From Icerya purchasi (Eukaryota > Arthropoda > Insecta > Hemiptera > Monophlebidae), in NCBI GenBank assembly GCA_039619475.1, contig CM077116.1:253566440-253630439 (forward strand): 64,000 nt of DNA. The letters are read 5' to 3'. The notes under the pieces are model-generated. The model searched no databases and had not been told where the DNA came from. It saw nothing but the letters and a program-made list of their open reading frames with translations. The position numbers and the translations under genes were made by a program. Positions within the stretch are counted from its first letter, which is position 1. Each line of letters starts with the position of its first letter. Positions 1-13,200 of the stretch are shown here, piece after piece.

Positions 1-419
1 TTTTTTGCCCGGAAGAGAAATAACTTCTGCAATTAATTGTTTCGCTAATACCATAAAAATCTGAAATTTATTATTTTAGTTTTTTTCTACAATATTTTTA
101 TTTTGTTTAGTACAAGGAATGCCTTGTTTTAAACTTTAATAGCAGAATAAATACATTTTTCTTTCGCAGTTTAAAGAAAAAAAATACGTATAATATCGTA
201 TATCCATCCTTTTTTTTTTCTGGCTTAAGAACCTTTTATAAGAATTAATAATCAATTTTATTTTATTGTTTAGAATAAGTTATGAACTTTATTTTCAGAT
301 ATCTATATTGTTAAATTTTCTAAGATTGAAAACATTTTTCCATTTGATATTTCAATTTAAGATAAGAGTTCCTTTCATTTGCATTTTATTTATTTTTATA
401 TATATATACACACACACAC

Positions 420-493
<74 letters not shown>

Positions 494-1690
494 GGAACTG
501 AATCCTTTAGATCTCACCATGAAGTCATCTCCTGCATCGCCTTATTATAATCTTTTGTAATTCTTATGGAAGAATCAGTTTTAATGGACGATGTAATTTT
601 TAACACGTTAAGGATATTCAACAAAATGGACGTGAATTTTTGATTATATTACCTGCAGTGTAAAAGTGGCATATATTTAAATTTTAATCAGTAAAGATAA
701 ACCAGAAATTAAATATTACTTTATTACATTGTTGATAGATTTTTTGATCTATATTAAAAATAGTTGGCTAAAAAAGAAAATTTATATCTTAACAATTTAT
801 CAGTTATATATTAAAGTAGATGAAATATCGATGTCTTTGTTACTCTTTCCATGACATTACTTTATGAGGTTTAAGTATAAAAATTAATAATTATTTTCAA
901 TCTGATAGGTTTCATTAATACTCTGTTTATAATTTGGTTAATGGTAACATAAATTTAAATCACTATGTGTGAAATATTATAATTTCCATTCTGAAAATTG
1001 TTGAATATTCGTTTAAACTTTGTTTGTTATTATTTTTGATCAAAAGAAATACTATTAATATACATTGGTAATTGTTTGTTTGGACAGTTTATACTTTTTA
1101 TCGGTTTATGCAATTTTTCGCGCTTTCCCAGTATTTTTTTTTATTCAGTTAATGTTTGTCATTTTGTAATTATACGTTGATTATTGGTTTGAAAGTAAAA
1201 TTCATTATGATTTTAATTTAAAGCTTGAATTTTGGTTGAATTTAATTATATTGCTTATATTATAATGTGTGAATGTATAATATACGTAATCTATTCTTAT
1301 AGGATGCAACAAGTCTCTCAATTAAATTTTTATAACTTACACTTCAGTTAATAATACACTTTACTGATATGAATGGGATTTTTGCAGAAAAAATTTCTTA
1401 TTTTGTCTGACTTTAATTTTTTACCGGCAAAATTTATAGTGCCATAAGGATTTCTTATTACTATTATTGCAAAATGTAATGAAAATAATATTTAAAATCA
1501 ATTTGATTTGTTCATTAAAGTTTTCTTTATTTTATGATTCTGTTATTTGATTATATATTTTTTTATAATGCTCTCCATTGGTGTTGTTTGCTGCCTTTGA
1601 TTAGGTTTGTTAATAGCATACCACGATCGATACGAAATGATTTATTTGGGTAACAGAAACTTGGATTTAAAAATTCTCTGTTAATCATAC
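1..1690. other. AT-rich sequence, no gene seen
   Basis: Probably upstream intron of Cdk12. Apart from the TA-rich microsatellite near 397-488, I see no coding homology, RNA gene or element ends. Confidence 0.5.
397..488. repeat. (TA)n-(CA)n-(TA)n microsatellite
   Basis: A short TA run, then about six CA units (409-420), then more than 60 bp of uninterrupted TA. A 94-codon frame across it is an artefact of the repeat. Confidence 0.95.
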
Positions 1691-4670
1691 TTTTCCTTTT
1701 TTACTTAATCCTTGCATGGTTTGTATTCAAGTTGAACTGTGCGGATGGCTACATCCGAGTCTTTCTGATTCTTTATTCATACTCCCGTTTTTTGGGGTTT
1801 CCATTATTCTCCTATTATCCTGTTAGGTCACGTTCATTTTTTATTTATTTCCTTATTTTTTATATTTCTCGTTTCTTCCTTCATCGTGTCTTATTAACTT
1901 AAAATATCACAGCAGAATTGCCTTAGTCTTAGAGCGAATAAAAATTCTCTTGAGAGCTTGTTGGATTAATATAAGTAATGCGCTGCTCTCGGAAACTTGG
2001 CTGAAAGATTTCTCTAACGTTAAAATCGGTGGTTTTTCTTTAATTAGTTCTAATCGCAGTGACGGATATGGTGGTTCAGCTATTTTAATTAGGAGTTATA
2101 TCCATTTTTTAACTCACAACATCTATTCCATCTAATCCGTTTAATCCAAATTTTTCCACATCTCAATACTTAACAACTCTTTGAAACCATTTCACCTCTT
2201 CTGAGCTCAGATTCCTTGTAACTATGATTTACGTAACTTTCCTTTTCAATTTTTTATTAATTCCTTCTCTAGACTATATCAGTAAATTTTTATCGGTCTT
2301 TTAGATGTCACTTATCAATAAAAAATTCTTAATTGCTGCTTTCATTGACATTAATTGTACGCGATGGCGTTCACCTTCCCAAACTGATATAATTCTATCG
2401 TTGTTTCTATTATTAACACTTTATTTCAGCGCAGAACTGTAATTCTTTCCTCTCCTTTCGAATCTGCTACAACATTAATCTATCGAGGTTTTAAGTTTCT
2501 TTCCATGGCATTTACGCTCCTTATTATTTACTTTGTCAAAATCGCCTCTCTTCCTCTTAATTCTGCTTCGCTTTTATTTTGTTGACGATATGCTCATCTA
2601 CTCTTCCGATCGCAATATCTCGTTAGCTAGCTCTCATCTTAAAAACTAATATTACTTAAAAATGCTCTTTGTGATATTCACCTCTTTATTTCTCCTCTTA
2701 AATCCTCGTCTGTTGTTTTTACTCTTCGTCCTTTTGATTCTTCCTTTATATTAGTCTTACCTTAAATGGCGTTTTAATTCCCCTTGTAAACTCTTTTCGT
2801 TATTTAGGAATCTTTCTTAACAGCGTCTCTCCTTTCTCGATTACATCGATCATTTATATCTATCTTGTTTCAAAAAACTCGATCTGTTAAAAGTTCAATC
2901 CCTATACTCTACTTATGTTCTATAAATCCTTTATCCGTTCTAGCTTAGATGACTCTTGCTTTATTTATGGTAATTCTTCCAAGTTTCTCCTTTCAAAATT
3001 AGATCGCATTCAAAATAACTCGTTGTCTCTGCCTCGGTGTCCTAAAATTTACCCCGGTTCCGTGTGTTCTTGCTGAATCCGATCACTTTTCTTCTCTTTA
3101 CTCATAGATATCCTATTTGGGTTATCACTTTTTGATTAAACGCCTGCCTATTTATTCCTCTTTACTTTTTTCTTCTTACTCCTCTGTCCTTCATAAATGG
3201 CGGTTTATTTCTAATAAAACTCCAATTTTATTCCTTATTTCTGTTTGTCTCCTTTAGTTTTCACTTATAGTAACAATAGGCTTCCTTATTTTCCTTTCAG
3301 TTTTTTCAGTTACTTTCATCCTATTAAATATTTTTCTTTACTGATCTGTTCTGAATCTGTTCTGAATCTGTTCTTCATCATGTTGCCAAAATTTAATTTT
3401 CCAATGCTTTAAGCTTTCTTCTTCTTACACATGCCACTATCTACAGTGCCAAATGGTATTAATTCTACTTTTTTTTTTGTTTTCCCTTAAATTATTCTGA
3501 ATCTTTTAGACTTACTCTTTTGCTCAATTTTCTCGACGAAATCTGCTATTCTATACGGTGTTTCTTTTGTTTCCTCATCAGTAGTTTTGCATAAAGTGCT
3601 CGTACTCATGCATTCTAAAAGTATTTCGTAAGCTATACATCTTCTCTTCCTTTCCCTCCTCTGTTTATGTAATATTCCTCATATGTTCTCTCATTCATGA
3701 CTTTTCTTCTTTTACTCGATCAAGATTGATCTTCTAGCCATTAAAAGCAATAGGATAATGAATTCTTTAGCCCGTTCTTCTGTTTCCAGTGACAGATTTT
3801 TTGCCCAAATTTTCAACTCATAATATTACTTTTCGTTCTACGGTTCCTCATTCCAGACTATGCTGCACTTCCTATTCTTTTTCATTTTCTAGTCCAGCCT
3901 TTTTTTACCTCTATTCAGTCATTTCTTTCTCCCCGTTTATGGTTTTCTAGATACTTACCATCTCCAGGTTGGCCACCCAACCGGGAATTTTGCATACCTG
4001 GAAAAGACCGGGAAAAGAAGTAAAAATAGCCGAAAGCGATATTTTTAATAAAAAAAAAAATCATTTGAAATGAAAAATGAATGCATTTTTTAATATACTT
4101 TATTCAAAATAAATTACAAAGTTTTGTTTATTCATATAAAATATGCTGCGGCGGTCAAATATCATTAATAGTAACAAAAAAGATCCATTTTTCTTTTTGT
4201 GCAATTTTAGTAATCAGGAAATGGGAGCACTTGGACCGGGAAAACCGGGAATTTAAAAATTATGTTTGAGTGGCCACCATGATCTCTTAACTCGGCTCTT
4301 TGTCGTCTTCATTTTAATCATAGTCTCCTTCCTACATCATTTTCTCGGTTTTCATCTGCATCTACTCCATTTTGTCCTTTTCGTTCTCTATCAACATACA
4401 TTCTTTGTGATGCTGATCATATTTTGTTTACCTTTTCTACTGAGAACAGTCGTCCTTCTATTCTCCTCTACTAAAATTCGGTACCTCTACTCCTTATAGT
4501 GCTTCTTATTTTATTCCATTTCCTTCTACTTCGGTTATTCCTGTCTTCGAATTATTTTTATTTTCTATTCTTGAACGTTTAAATACGTAACTTTATTTTC
4601 TCATTCTTCCTACTTCTTGGGCTCTAATGTCGTCGTTGCGAACCCATTACAAATAAAAACATTGATTATA
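1690..4670 (+). mobile_element. Decayed non-LTR retrotransposon (endonuclease, RT, RNase H; R1/I-like)
   Basis: Broken ORF2 pieces can be read in order on the plus strand. At 1908-2135 is the endonuclease start: QNCLSLRANKNSLESLLD, then LSETWLKDF and SDGYGGSAILIRS. RT pieces follow: AFIDIN near 2340, SATTLIYRGF near 2470, VDDMLIYSSD near 2583, FIRSSLDDS and LSKLDRIQNN near 2930-3020. An RNase H end (NSLARSSVSSDRFFAQ) is near 3760, and a DLLTRL-type segment near 4285. Frameshifts, stops and a deletion between endonuclease and RT make it dead. The sense strand is strikingly pyrimidine-rich. The 3' end near 4640 resembles two other copies in the window. Clade is uncertain; RNase H argues against typical Jockey. 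Confidence 0.75.
3965..4278. mobile_element. hAT-like MITE inserted in the LINE
   Basis: About 314 bp with inverted termini: left CAGGTTGGCCACCCAACCGG, right (reverse complement) GGTGGCCACTCAAAC. CCGGGAA blocks repeat inside both ends. Termini beginning CAGG(G)TGGCCA are characteristic of hAT elements. The flanks ACCATCTC and ATGATCTC share 6 of 8 bases, a degenerate 8-bp duplication. LINE sequence lies on both sides, so it inserted into the older LINE. Confidence 0.6.
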
Positions 4671-5290
4671 AAAAAAAAAGTATTTAAAAGAAACATTTTT
4701 AAGATGGTTAATTGAAAATATAACAACAGAATTTTTCATATTTAACATAAATATAATATTTGTACTTAACGAATGCAACTAACCAATATGGGGTAAGAAG
4801 GGTACTGTGAAACTCTGTGTATAGCAATCCAGAGAGTTTGAAAAAGCCAAGTGAAGTATTAAATAAATATGTATTAAGGAAATTTCGGACGCTGCGTATG
4901 TTGTTGTTACAAAAGTTGTACATTCAGCATCAAAAACAAATTAAATTATTGTATAGTTATTTTAGAAAAGGTCAGGGGGATATTTATTATTTAATAAAGT
5001 GCTACCATGAGATACGCCTAAGTTTGTAGATCAAACATATACGTATTGTTTGGCATATTTTGGATTTTATATAATTTGTATATTTTTTCTCTTAAATTTT
5101 TCTAAAATTTGTTATTGTTATATTTAAATTTAACGAACGCACCTTTTTGTTTTTTTTTTTGTATATATATAAATATTGGTGTGGACATCAATTTTATTTT
5201 CATAGATACGAATATCAAAAACACAGCTTTATTGCAGATCAATATCTTCTTGAACAAATAATTCTCATTTGTGATATTTTATATTTTCAG
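4671..5290. other. AT-rich intron sequence
   Basis: Sequence between the LINE's 3' end and the first visible Cdk12 exon. No homology or repeat ends seen; it ends in the exon's acceptor tract. Confidence 0.5.
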
Positions 5291-5454
5291 ATAAATTGGT
5301 AGCATTGAAAAAAGTTCGACTAGAAAATGAAAAGGAAGGATTTCCTATAACAGCTATTCGAGAAATCAAAATTTTGATGCAATTAAATCACAAAAATATA
5401 GTGAATTTGCAAGAAATTGTAACTGACAAAAAAAATATTATGGATTTTAAAAGG
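5291..5454 (+). CDS. Cdk12: Cdk12 exon a: beta3 lysine and PITAIRE helix
   Basis: Acceptor TTTTCAG precedes 5291 and donor GGTAATT follows 5454. The exon opens with the last two bases of an Asp codon (phase: one base comes from the previous, unseen exon), then [35 protein letters not shown] and the EIVTDK segment found in CDK12/13. It ends on a complete Arg codon. Residue order agrees with human and Drosophila CDK12 from memory, with the end DFKR in place of DFKK. Confidence 0.94.
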
Positions 5455-8400
5455 GTAATTTTAAAAATTTATTTCATATTTTTCTTGCATAAGTATTAAT
5501 TACAAAATTTAAAAGTCAATCGCGCAGTGTATTTTATTAATTCATACCGAACACTGCAATAACACTATGTAAAAAAATAATTATACCACACTCTCTTTAA
5601 ATACGCATATATTTATGTAAATTGAATTACCAAATTATTTCACTCTTAATATTGATTACAGTAATTGCTTTTAAACTTTTGACTGATGCACATTATAATA
5701 ATCAATTATATACTTTCAGTATTTTGAACGAGTCTTGCGATTGCTTGTGATTTATTAAAGGCTTTTATTTAACTTGACCTTCGTGTTTGTGTTTCTGAAT
5801 TCTTGTATTCTTGAAAATCTTGGAACGCTGGGGTCTTGAAAACGTCGAGGCCAATATTAATGGAAATTGGTATCTACATAGATCTGGATCTGTAGAAGGT
5901 TTGCAACAAAAAAAAAAAAAAAATGAAGTGGCTTCCGATTATCATTTTGTTGCAAGTGTATAGAGTTTTAGGTTGGAAAAGACAGTTAAAAATGATGCAC
6001 ATAAAAGTAAAAATCGGACTAATTGTTTCTCACTATTAGTTTAAGAGTCACGTTATTTAGAACTAAAATCGTTATATTAAAAATTCCATTCTCGTCTAGT
6101 TTCTAATTTGACAGTGCTTTGTAAAAAAAGAAAAAGATAATCTGTAATATATGAAAATTGCATTAAATATTTTGAAAATAAAGGAAAATCTTTTACTCTA
6201 CAAATGTAACTAAAAATTTTAAAATAAAATAATACAAAAAAAATTTAAAAGAAGCCTTTTATTTGTTAACTGAATAAAAGTGAGGCAAATAATTTTTGTA
6301 GGTCCACCAAAATAGGATACTTTAAAAGAATGAGATAAAAACGTTGGTCGATACTGATTTGAAATGTCATGTTTTTTTACCGGCACTTTTATTTCATTCT
6401 TTTAAAATATTCCAATTTGGTGAACCTGCTAATTATTTTTATTGCACAAATAAATAAAAGTCCTTAAATTTTTAGGATTCCGTACACATATAATGTACGG
6501 AATCCCAATAAGATGATTCAGAAACGACAAAAATATCGAATAAAAATCAATAACTCACGAACGGATTGACTTATAAACTTAAAAATTGGATCATAAATTC
6601 TCATTAAAATTCCCTTTAAGGCAAGCTATGATTTCAAGCTAACCAATCACACCGAGCGCCAAAAAACCGTCAAGATTATATAATATGGAATATAAAACGA
6701 CCTCGAAAATCTTTTAAAAATTCAGAACTCATCACCAGATAAACCTATAAAAGTGAAATTCACAATATAAAACAAAGCGCAGAAGTTTTTTCATAAAACT
6801 AAAAAAAAAATTACGGTTAAAAATTATACAGACCTTCCCTTTGGGCCCAAAAACAGCAAAAAAAATTATGTTCACGTAAACAATAGTTCGAGTAAAATAA
6901 AGAAAACCGAAACGTATTTCAAACTTAAGCACAAATGATCGCTTTAAAGCAATTTTATAATTGAGCTTTCAAATTTATATTTAGACCCTCGGGGCGCCGA
7001 AAGCTCGAAATTTTTGAAAAAAATATTTTTTTTCCCGGGCAAGTGATAAATTGTTAAAAAGATCGCTACTTGAGAACGAAACCGTATTTCATTTTCTTAG
7101 CGAAACTTCCAAAAATAGCAAAAAGTTCAAAAAATGACATGTAGTCCGTCCTTGCGGCGCGAGTAATTATAATTAAAAATTTTGAACAAGGTTAAAAATA
7201 TATTTCTTTAGTTTGAAACATCCGGGTTTCCAGTCTTAAAATTAGGTCCCCGGGGCGCTGAAAGCTCAAAATTTTTGAATTTTTTTTCCCCGGGCATGTG
7301 ATATATCGATGAAAAGATCACTATTTGTCAGGAACGAAATCGAATTTCGTTTCTTTAACGAAACTTTTGAAGTACCCGGAAAGTTCAAAAAAGCGTAAAA
7401 AATAACGTGCGCTCTCAGTATTGTAGTTAAAAATTTTAAACAAGGTTAAAAATGTGCGCATCCCCGTATATTTTTCTAGTTTGTAGCATCCATGGTTTCA
7501 ACTTCGAAGTTGGACCCTCGGGGCGCCAAAAGCTCAAAATATTTCAAAAAATATTTTTTTCCCGACATGTGTTGTTATGTTGGTGGAAAGATCGCTTTTT
7601 GTCGGTCAACAAAATTGCACTTCAATTTCTTAGCGAAACCTCTTCAAATTTGTTGAAAAGTTCAAAAAAGCATGAAAAACGACGCGTCTTTTCCTCTTTA
7701 CAGCACGAAAAATCTGATTTCTTTCTTTTGACTTTAATATTATGTAAATGTAAATTATAGTTATGTTTAACTGAACATACGGAATCCTCGGCGCATGAAT
7801 CATGCTTGACTGAACTTGTTTTATGTTATTTCAATTTTAAAATTAAGGGTAAATTAAAACTTGCTTATTATTTACAAAATGTGACGCGTAATATTTTCGA
7901 TTGTAGTTTCATGGTTGTATAAAAGTATATAAATTGGAATTATGCAAACTGTTTTTAGATTATCTTCCGTGCGCCTTTAAATAAAAAAAGAATTATAAAT
8001 AATACGCTAAAAATACAAACCATCATGGTTAGTGACATACAGAAAATGAATATTTTGTATTAAAAATATACGGAATTAAAATTTATATACATACGTATAA
8101 TTTCTTATTTTATTTTTATAGCAATATCTTAAATATATTAAAATTCAAAAATTTAATGAACATATATGTATATTTATTATATAAATTTTTTTTGTTACAC
8201 TTTATTTATCTGTGTACAAATTCAAAATTATTAGATATTCGTTGCGTTTCTGTATTTTTTTTTTCTTTTTTAAATTTCATACCGATACTGTGTTGCTTAC
8301 AATAATGTGAGTCTGTATTTGTAATCAGAAATGTGTAATTACGCCTAATTACAAAAATTAACTACTCACTGAGAAATTATTGTTCTGTCAATCACTTAAC

Positions 8401-10213
8401 GGTAATATCTGCCCTAAAGAAGATTGTTTTACAGGTAAATTAAAAACAGAGGAACTTAAATTTAAATTTACTTATGGTTTACCGGTTTATTGTTTCGAAG
8501 TGAACATTTTAAAGTGATTTAGAAATTTATAATTTTTGGAAAAGTTAAAGTTCCAATTTTGACGGAAATGAAAAAGTACCGTTTGTGATTAAAAGTACGT
8601 GGAGCCTTTACGTAAAAGGGAAACCACCGTTTTACTTCGTATATATTTAGAAAAAATGAAACGTAATAATTTCCGTTTAATAATTTCTTTCGAAATGTTT
8701 ACGTGTTTTTGTTTTTAGATTGCGTATTTCATATCATAATTGACTAGAAATATAATGATCATGTAATAAACGTGAATAACCCTCTTTTTTGATGAGATTG
8801 ACATATTTACTCTCTGTCAAAAAGTTATTCGTTCGTTACATTTGTACTGAAAAATGTATTGTTGATTGGTTAAGGACGACGGTTCATTTTATTTGGTCTT
8901 CGAGTATCTCGATCATGATTTAATGGGCTTGCTAGAATCTGGATTGGTAACCTTCAATGAACATCAAAATGCCAGCATTATGAAACAGTTACTAGAAGGC
9001 CTTAACTATTGCCATAAAAAACATTTTCTGCATCGTGATATTAAATGCAGTAATATTCTAGTTAACAATAAGTAAGTATAAAGTTTTTTTATTATTTTTA
9101 AAATAAAAAATCCGTAATTTATTATGATCGCTTTTAGGCGAATAATTCATTTTTCTAGTAAATTGTCATTATATTAATTCGAATTCGGAGATCGACGTCT
9201 TTGATGATTTCAAATCCTTTTTAATATGTGCTCTGTAGGGGTCAGGTAAAGTTGGCTGATTTTGGATTGTCAAGACTGTTCACTCCTGGCGAAAAACGGC
9301 CATATACTAATAAAGTTATCACTTTATGGTATAGGCCTCCTGAATTATTGCTGGGATTAGAAAAATACGGACCAGCGATAGATGTTTGGTCATGTGGTTG
9401 TATTCTAGGAGAACTGTTTACTAAGAAGCCTATGTTTCCGGTAAATTAATTAACAATCTTAATCATTATATTTCGTATTTGCAATTCAAAATGGCGAATT
9501 AATATACCACGACATAGAAATACTTTCACTTCAAGTGCTTACCGACATGTTTTGAAATCAACATTCCATATTTTTGGTCGTAATAATTAAAGTTAATCTC
9601 TAATTAAATGTAGTGTATCTGTACACCTTGTTTTTTTTTTGTTTGGGGGGGGGGCTTTAAACTCAAATTCCACCCATCGTCATATACACCTTGTTTGTTA
9701 ATTAGTTAATAAAATAATAAAATTATGAAAACAAAAGCTAACGTTAAATAAACATGAATATTCTAGAATGTTTTCGGGTCTCATTTTCACTTAAAAAGCA
9801 GAAAAGAAAATAAAGATAATAAATTAATAAGGATAAATTCAGTACATATATTGGAGAAATCTAAAGGAGATCTGATTAACTTATTTTCATAAAGAAAGGG
9901 AAACCAAAGAATACTAGTAACAAATGAACATAAATTAACGATATGTGATCAATAGAAATAAATTATACTGGTGAAAATAAATTATGTATATTTTTTTTGT
10001 TTTCTACCTGAAGAAGGGACATTTCCAAAAACGTTTCTATAATATTCATTTATGTGTAATGTTTGTTGCTTTGTTCATGATTTTATTATTTTAATCTTCA
10101 ATTATTATGAACAAGAACATGGAGCGCTACCGAATGGTTAAATAATGCGTTTTCTTTTTTTTTCTTTTTTTCTTTTTTTTTTTTATACACGCACACACAC
10201 ACACATATATATG

Positions 10214-10244
<31 letters not shown>

Positions 10245-13200
10245 ATATATGTATAAATTAATCACTAGAAAGGGATAAAAATACATATAAACTTAATGTT
10301 CGTTCTTTTTGTTTTAAGACAAAAACCCGGACTGTTCTGTTACAAAATTGATTTTAATGTGCACAATTTATGAAATATAATATAATTTAAACGTTAATTT
10401 ATTAATTAACTGGGACATTTTTGGATAAATGTGTAATTAAAACGTTATCGAATTTTCATTTAATATTTACCGAATACATATCTTCATACATTTACGTAAA
10501 ACATTAATACCGTGATTGTTATCCTCCATTTGCGCGTTTAGTTTTTTAAAAATAATTTTTGCTAATAAAGCTAGAGGTCCTCTGATAGGATCTATTTCTA
10601 TTTTTAATTGTAAATAAGATCGAAATATTTAATTTTTATTGGTAGTCGATTAATATGTATTTTTTTAAATTATACTTCAACAATATAAAGCTCGGTTTTC
10701 AAACTAGTTTCATAATTATTAGGCAGACTGTTTAAATGAAAATTTTTTGATCGATGTGTTCAAAATTTATTATCACATTTTTCAATAGTAATAATAAAGG
10801 CAACACTTTGAAATGCGAATGAAATAACTTCACGTAACTGTACAGTAGGGAATTGTAAATTTTCACCTCTGATGTGGTAAAATTGATCAAGAACAAAATC
10901 GAGGTCTATTTCATTGCTTCGACTTATGTTAAATTTGTTATTAGAATCGCCGATCCGTACGAAATGAGTTTAATATAAACTACTTATATAATTTATTTGA
11001 CTAAGAAATTGGAATTTTTTGGAGCAAGAAGGTTGGAAAAGATCGGCAAATTATAAATTATTAACATTGGCTTTGTGTACAGCATTAGTCCCATAGAATG
11101 AAAATTGACCGCTCATTAATCCGTTCTCTCCATTTTTTTCTCGACGTATAATATTTTTGTGCTTTCCATAGCAATAATTTTTGTTACAAATTCTATCAGT
11201 AGTTGTTTTATTCGTTTACATATATGAAAAGGAATTTGAAAATTTTATTAGGAAATTAGAAACTAATATTTTCAACTCTCGTTTTTTGTTTCTCAAAAGT
11301 GTTTTATTGATGTATAAAATTACAGATAATAAAAATTATTTTAAAACGACGCGAAAAAAAAAAGTTCCAAATAAAATTTGAAATGTTGATTACACCGGAG
11401 AACTTTAGGTAAATTGTTATTAAAACACTTTCTAATATTTGATTACGTTGAGAGTTTAGTTTCTATGTATGCGTTATTAAAAGAACCGCTTTAGAAATTA
11501 CTACTTATTGTGAACTAAAATATGGGGGGTATATTGTTGTCACAATGAGAACGAAGTATTTCTGCACAGGTTATAATGGTCTACAAAATTAGTATAATAA
11601 TATATACTTATTAATAACGATAAAAATATTTATCATATTTATTAGTTGCATTTTAAATATTATTAAAAATTGATTTACAATAAAAAATTGAAATATAACC
11701 TCAATTCATAGTAAGATATTTACTGCATGGTAAAAGTACCCGCTAATATATAAAAAAATTGTAGGTAATGCGTGCCTACAAGCATTTATTATCCTAGAAA
11801 GTGATTTTGCATCTACCGTTATCTTCTAGTCAAATCTTTCTTTTCACGCATATTAGATGTTTATTGCAAAGTTATATGGTTACTGATTCCGTTTCTTGAT
11901 TTAGGCAAATTCGGAAGTAATGCAATTGGAATTAATTTCTCGGGTTTGCGGAACGCCTAAACCCTCCACTTGGCCGGAGGTTATCTATTTACCATTATGG
12001 AATAATGTAAAATATAAACGAATATATAAACGTAAATTGCGAGAAGAATACTGTTCGTTACCACCGGATGCTTTAGATTTATTAGATAAAATGTTGGAAA
12101 TAAATCCGGAAAAACGTATTTCCGCGGAAAATGCTCTTAAGTCTGCTTGGCTTTCTTCTGTCGTACCGGAAAGGTTAGTTGTTATTTTCATTCGAATGTT
12201 ATCCGCGAAAGTTTATAAATAATATTTGTGTATGTGTTTTCGAAAACTGTTAAACGTCTTATGGGACTTTTTTTTCAAATACTTGTAGCTGGAAACTGGT
12301 GCCAGATAGGCAAAAAGTGTAAATGTACCAAAGATAAAATAACTCATCCTCTTTAAGACGCTGAAAAGAATTTTGTCAATACGTTTGTTAGTTTTCGAGT
12401 TATGGCGTCCTAAAGAGTGCGAGTTGGATACTAAAAAAAAAGTGAAAAAAAGTGTTTATTTTTAAACGTTTATAAATAATTACTACAAAAAGTACATAAC
12501 TTCTAATACAAAAATCAGTAAATTTAATATTTTTTACGAATATCAAAACATTTAGGAACGAAAAAAAGGAACAAAATTACAAGTAAGGCTCGATTTGCGC
12601 TCCTTGCGAATCAACACATTCTTCCCCTAGTATGAATGGCTTGATGATGCATTTGCGGCAAAATGTTTCGAATACGTCGCCGGAGAATTGCCAAATCAGG
12701 TATTAGAGTGCTGTAAACTCGATTTTTCAACAAACCCCATAATCAGAAATCTAATGGTGTGAGGTCGGGACTGTCGTCGACCATTCGATCGGATCAAAAC
12801 GACTTATCCAGCGGCGAGGAAAGTGTTTGTTTAACACTGCACGAACCGAATGAGCGGTGAAGGACCGATAACTCTGTTTACGGTCACCGCACACCACATT
12901 GTTACCTTCGGACTGTCACGAACGTGTTCTCGAGTAACATGAGGATGTTTTTCATGTTTCGCCTATTGACATATGGAATATCACTTCGTCAGAAAAGATT
13001 ACTCTGCCCAAAAAATGTTCATCGACACGAGTCATGGCCGTAAGCGTACGACAATATTGAACTCTTGCGATTTTATCCTGTGGGCGTAATGCTTGAGCAG
13101 GTTGAATGCGATAACGTTTCCATCCAAGATCACGAACGCAAATTTTCCATACCAACGTTTGCGATATGTTGTATTTCAAGCTAATTCGTTTCGTCGAAAC

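Noticed and set aside
266..550. 94-codon open frame
   Set aside because: Most of it translates the TA microsatellite; no homology.
1..5290. Search for the Cdk12 glycine-loop exon
   Set aside because: No segment encoding a GQVYKA-like motif with a donor in the right phase was found; the exon is probably beyond the left edge.
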